The translations under genes and the position numbers were made by a program. From NCBI GenBank assembly GCA_035517415.1, contig DATIYW010000252.1, positions 1 to 9,590 of the forward strand: a stretch of 9,590 bases of DNA, written 5' to 3'. The notes under the pieces are model-generated. The model did not search any database. It was given only the letters and a program-made list of their open reading frames with translations, and had not been told where the DNA came from. Below are positions 7,919-9,590 of this stretch, one piece after another (position 1 is the first letter of the stretch; the number at the start of each line of letters is the position of its first letter). This DNA is from DATIYW01 sp035517415. GTDB lineage: Bacteria; Acidobacteriota; Thermoanaerobaculia; Thermoanaerobaculales; Thermoanaerobaculaceae.

Positions 7919-8509
7919 GGCGAGCCGAGCACCATCGTCGTCGACGGGGTCGGGCTGACGGTCGTCATCGAGCGCAAGCGGGTGAAGAACGTCAACGCCC
8001 GCCTCGACGGCTCGACGGTGCGGGTCAGCGCGCCGTACTACGTGCCGAGCGAGGAGCTGCGCCAGGCGATCCCGAAGCTCGCCCGCACCCTCCTGCGTCG
8101 CGCCCGCGCCCGCGAGGTCAACGTCGAGGAGGACGCGCTCGAGCTCGCCCGCCGCATCGCCACTCGCTTCCCCAGCCCGCCGGCGGTGGAGGGCGTCAGC
8201 TTCGTCACCACGCAGCAGTCGCGCTGGGGCAGCTTCAGCCCGCTCACCGGCCTGATCCGGCTCCACGCCGCGCTCCGCACCATGCCGCGCTGGGTGATCG
8301 AGGCGGTGATGGCGCACGAGCTCGCCCACGCCATCCACCTCCGCCACTCGCGCTCGTTCTGGGCGCTGCTGCGCCGCGTCTGCCCCGACACCGACCGCGC
8401 CAACGCCTTCCTCGCCGGGGTGAGCTGGCTGGGCGGGAACTGGCGCAAGCTGCCGCCGGTGGAGCGCTCGCTGCTGGTCGACATGCCGGACGAGGGCGTG
8501 CCCGACTAG
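7916..8509 (+). CDS. YgjP/DUF45-type (WLM/SprT-like) zinc metallopeptidase
   Basis: This is a 197-residue soluble protein of the YgjP-like metallopeptidase family (DUF45, M48-like minigluzincin fold). The N-terminal part (10-60) is a beta-rich region (RKRVKNVNARLDGSTVRVSAP) typical of the family. The core reads SRWGSFSPLTGLIRLHAAL (102-120), then the active site H134-E135-LA-H138 with the third ligand H144 in HLRHSRSFW, and PDTDRANAF near 157. All zinc ligands and the catalytic Glu are present. Cellular substrates of this family are largely unknown. A related UTP-pyrophosphatase activity has been reported for a YgjP protein, but I would not transfer it. It starts 28 nt after the M48-like gene, with a possible own promoter, and ends at a CTAG shared with the converging thioesterase gene. 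It is about 40 residues shorter than many YgjP proteins. Confidence 0.88.
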   Translation: MGEPSTIVVDGVGLTVVIERKRVKNVNARLDGSTVRVSAPYYVPSEELRQAIPKLARTLLRRARAREVNVEEDALELARRIATRFPSPPAVEGVSFVTTQQSRWGSFSPLTGLIRLHAALRTMPRWVIEAVMAHELAHAIHLRHSRSFWALLRRVCPDTDRANAFLAGVSWLGGNWRKLPPVERSLLVDMPDEGVPD

Positions 8510-9261
8510 CGGCCGTCCGGCGCCCAGGCGGTGCGGGCGCGCGCCACCTCGCGCCCGTCGCCGGCACGCAGCAGGCGGTGGACGAACGTGCCGTCGCCGC
8601 TGCGCTGCGCCTGCGTCACCACGCGGTCGCCGGCGCGCGTCTCGCCGCGGAACTCGATCTCGAGGCCGGCGAGGCGCCGGCCGTCGAGATCCTCGAGCGG
8701 CAGCGCCTCGAGCGCCCAGCCGATCACGCTGACGTTGTTGGCGTGCCGGTTGATGTCGAGGTCGAGGCTGCGCACCTCGAGCGACCGCTCGAGCTCGACC
8801 GACGCCGGCTCCGGCAGCTTGTCGAACGGGTCCGCGAGCGCGCGGGCGGGCGCGCGAGCCGCCATCGCAGCGACCTCCTCGGCGGGGCGCACCGGCCGGC
8901 GCGATGCCAGGTTGAGCACCATCCAGCCGGTGGTCGCGACGCCCACCGCGCCGCCGTCGCTGTCGTCGAGGCGGAACTCGCGCAACGCGTAAAGGCGCTG
9001 CGCCCCCGCCGGCCAGGTCGTGACGCGGACCTCGTCGCGCCACCTCGGCAACCGGTCGAGGCGCAGGTGGAGGCGGGACAACACCCAGGTCAACCCCTGC
9101 GCCTGCAGGCGCTCGATCCCCCAGCCCAGGTGCGCGGCGTGGTTGCCGGCCACCTCCTGCAGCCAGTTGCAGACCGTCGGCGCCGACGCCCGCCCCCACA
9201 CGTCCACCTCGTAGGCGCGCACCCGGAAGCTCTCGCTCCACACCACCCGCGGCTCGTCCAC
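8506..9261 (-). CDS. Bacterial acyl-ACP thioesterase (FatA-type, double hotdog)
   Basis: This is a 251-residue cytosolic enzyme that releases free fatty acid from acyl-ACP. Two hotdog halves are visible. The first (about 8-120) has VWGRASAPTVCNWLQEVAGNHA and WVLSRLHLRLDRLPRWRDEV. The second (about 158-248) has D169-I-N171-R-H173-ANN, the DxNxH motif of acyl-ACP thioesterases, then GWALEALP and EFRGETRAGD, where E207 aligns with the catalytic Glu of plant FatB; the adjacent Cys of plant enzymes is Thr here. Length is usual for bacterial members. The GTG at 9261 is chosen because GGGGAGA (9278-9272) lies about ten bases before it; TATGAT (9284-9279) is a plausible -10 directly upstream. The stop codon is shared, on opposite strands, with the YgjP-like gene. 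It may supply fatty acids for storage, export or turnover; chain-length preference cannot be read. Confidence 0.88.
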   Translation of the reverse strand: MDEPRVVWSESFRVRAYEVDVWGRASAPTVCNWLQEVAGNHAAHLGWGIERLQAQGLTWVLSRLHLRLDRLPRWRDEVRVTTWPAGAQRLYALREFRLDDSDGGAVGVATTGWMVLNLASRRPVRPAEEVAAMAARAPARALADPFDKLPEPASVELERSLEVRSLDLDINRHANNVSVIGWALEALPLEDLDGRRLAGLEIEFRGETRAGDRVVTQAQRSGDGTFVHRLLRAGDGREVARARTAWAPDGR

Positions 9262-9288
9262 GCTCGCTCTCCCCGCCGATCATAGATC

Positions 9289-9333
9289 GTGGCCCGTGGC
9301 CCGTTGTCCTTTGCCCGTAGCCCGTGGCCCGTG
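9289..9333. repeat. Degenerate 7-bp tandem repeat (about six copies)
   Basis: Units of seven bases with consensus GTGGCCC run from 9289: two perfect copies, then GTTGTCC, TTTGCCC, GTAGCCC, another perfect copy and a final GTG. The array begins just upstream of the thioesterase promoter and ends a short way before the palindromic element. Seven is not a multiple of three and no ORF is supported here, so it is noncoding. Confidence 0.75.
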
Positions 9334-9373
9334 CAGACGATCAATGGCAGGGCAAGGGGAGCATGCGTGGAGC

Positions 9374-9498
9374 GCGCGGCCGAGAATGGGCCGGATGCTA
9401 GGCGCGCGAGCCGGTCGCACCGGAGGCGTACCCGAAGGGTACGTTGAGGATGCGAACCGGCGAGCGCAACGCCGCGGATGGTCCGAGACTGGCCGCGC
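9374..9498. repeat. Nested palindromic structured element, about 125 bp
   Basis: Outer arms GCGCGGCC (9374-9381) and GGCCGCGC (9491-9498) are exact complements. Inside them are a symmetric GAGAAT/GAGACT internal loop, GGGCC/GGTCC (9388-9392 with 9480-9484), GGCG/CGCC (9401-9404 with 9470-9473) and CCGGTCGC with GCGAACCGG (9411-9418 with 9452-9460, one bulge). At the tip is a hairpin CGTACCC-GAA-GGGTACG (9427-9443). The whole folds as one long interrupted stem, as in a REP/BIME-like or miniature mobile element or a structured RNA. The stretch 9262-9524 contains no supported gene. I recall similar dispersed GC-rich elements from Acidobacteria-type genomes, but that is memory, not a search. Confidence 0.55.
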
Positions 9499-9524
9499 AC
9501 GGGACGGCGGCCGCGCCCGGAAGA

Positions 9525-9590
9525 CTAGAGCTCGGTGAGGCCTTCGCGGATCGCATACTTCGTCAGCTCCGCCACGCTGTGCAGGTCGAG
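9525..9590 (-). CDS. C-terminal end of a LuxR/NarL-type response regulator (5' partial)
   Basis: On the minus strand the frame enters from the window edge and ends at TAG (9527-9525). The 21 residues LDLHSVAELTKYAIREGL plus TEL match the end of the GerE/LuxR helix-turn-helix domain, in which the last helices read K-L-x-x-H/R-S-V-A-E-L-x-x-Y-A-I-R-x-G-L. These proteins usually carry an N-terminal receiver domain phosphorylated by a sensor kinase, but that part lies outside the window. The fragment is too short to tell a response regulator from another LuxR-family regulator, though the LHSVAELTKYAIREGL wording is most common in NarL-type regulators. Confidence 0.8.
   Translation of the reverse strand, partial: LDLHSVAELTKYAIREGLTEL

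Noticed and set aside
7877..9283. A 468-codon minus-strand frame with ATG at 9283
   Set aside because: It is out of frame with the thioesterase, which has clear family motifs, and its own product is low-complexity.
9289..9333. CRISPR array
   Set aside because: The units are 7 bp with no spacers, and there are no cas genes.
9296..9538. An 80-codon plus-strand ORF over the repeats
   Set aside because: It is made of the heptamer array and the palindromic element and has no protein-like features.

Overview
This is a very GC-rich bacterial window with a gene density typical of a free-living Gram-negative organism. A lipid A-type acyltransferase implies an outer membrane. A large transmembrane Ser/Thr protein kinase with a PEGA domain, plus several secreted proteins of no known function, fit Acidobacteriota or a similar lineage. 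That placement is inference from gene style, not from a marker gene.

Layout. 3-623 (+) is the C-terminal part of a Cys-containing secreted-type protein of unknown function. 726-800 (+) is tRNA-Gln(CTG) with a clear sigma70-type promoter. 1056-1475 (+) and about 1457-2266 (+) are two overlapping small genes for exported NTF2/DUF4878-like proteins; the second has no ordinary start codon. On the minus strand, thiN (thiamine pyrophosphokinase, 3327-3965) is followed after 22 nt by an LpxL/HtrB-type acyltransferase (2324-3304). A short divergent region (3966-4028) with a perfect 7-1-7 dyad separates thiN from a plus-strand cluster: a 20-codon leader ORF, a receptor-like Ser/Thr kinase (4091-5935), a DUF971 metal-binding protein (5932-6273), an HtpX-like M48 membrane protein whose catalytic and zinc residues are replaced (6331-7887), and an intact YgjP/DUF45-type HExxH metallopeptidase (7916-8509). 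A bacterial acyl-ACP thioesterase (8506-9261, -) converges on it and shares a CTAG stop. The right end (9262-9524) holds no gene but has a degenerate 7-bp tandem repeat and an approximately 125-bp nested palindromic element. 9525-9590 (-) is the last 21 codons of a LuxR/NarL-type response regulator.

How the genes may work together. The kinase senses outside the cytoplasm through TPR-like and PEGA modules and signals inside through an RD kinase. It is translationally coupled to DUF971 (GTGA overlap) and co-oriented with a degenerate membrane peptidase and an active-looking soluble zincin. A membrane or envelope stress-signalling cluster is a reasonable but untested reading. The acyltransferase and the thioesterase both handle acyl-ACP but lie apart and need not be linked. 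At least two GTG starts (lpxL-like and YgjP-like) lie exactly six bases after a TAGAAT box, matching the -10 of the tRNA promoter, which suggests leaderless transcripts in this organism.
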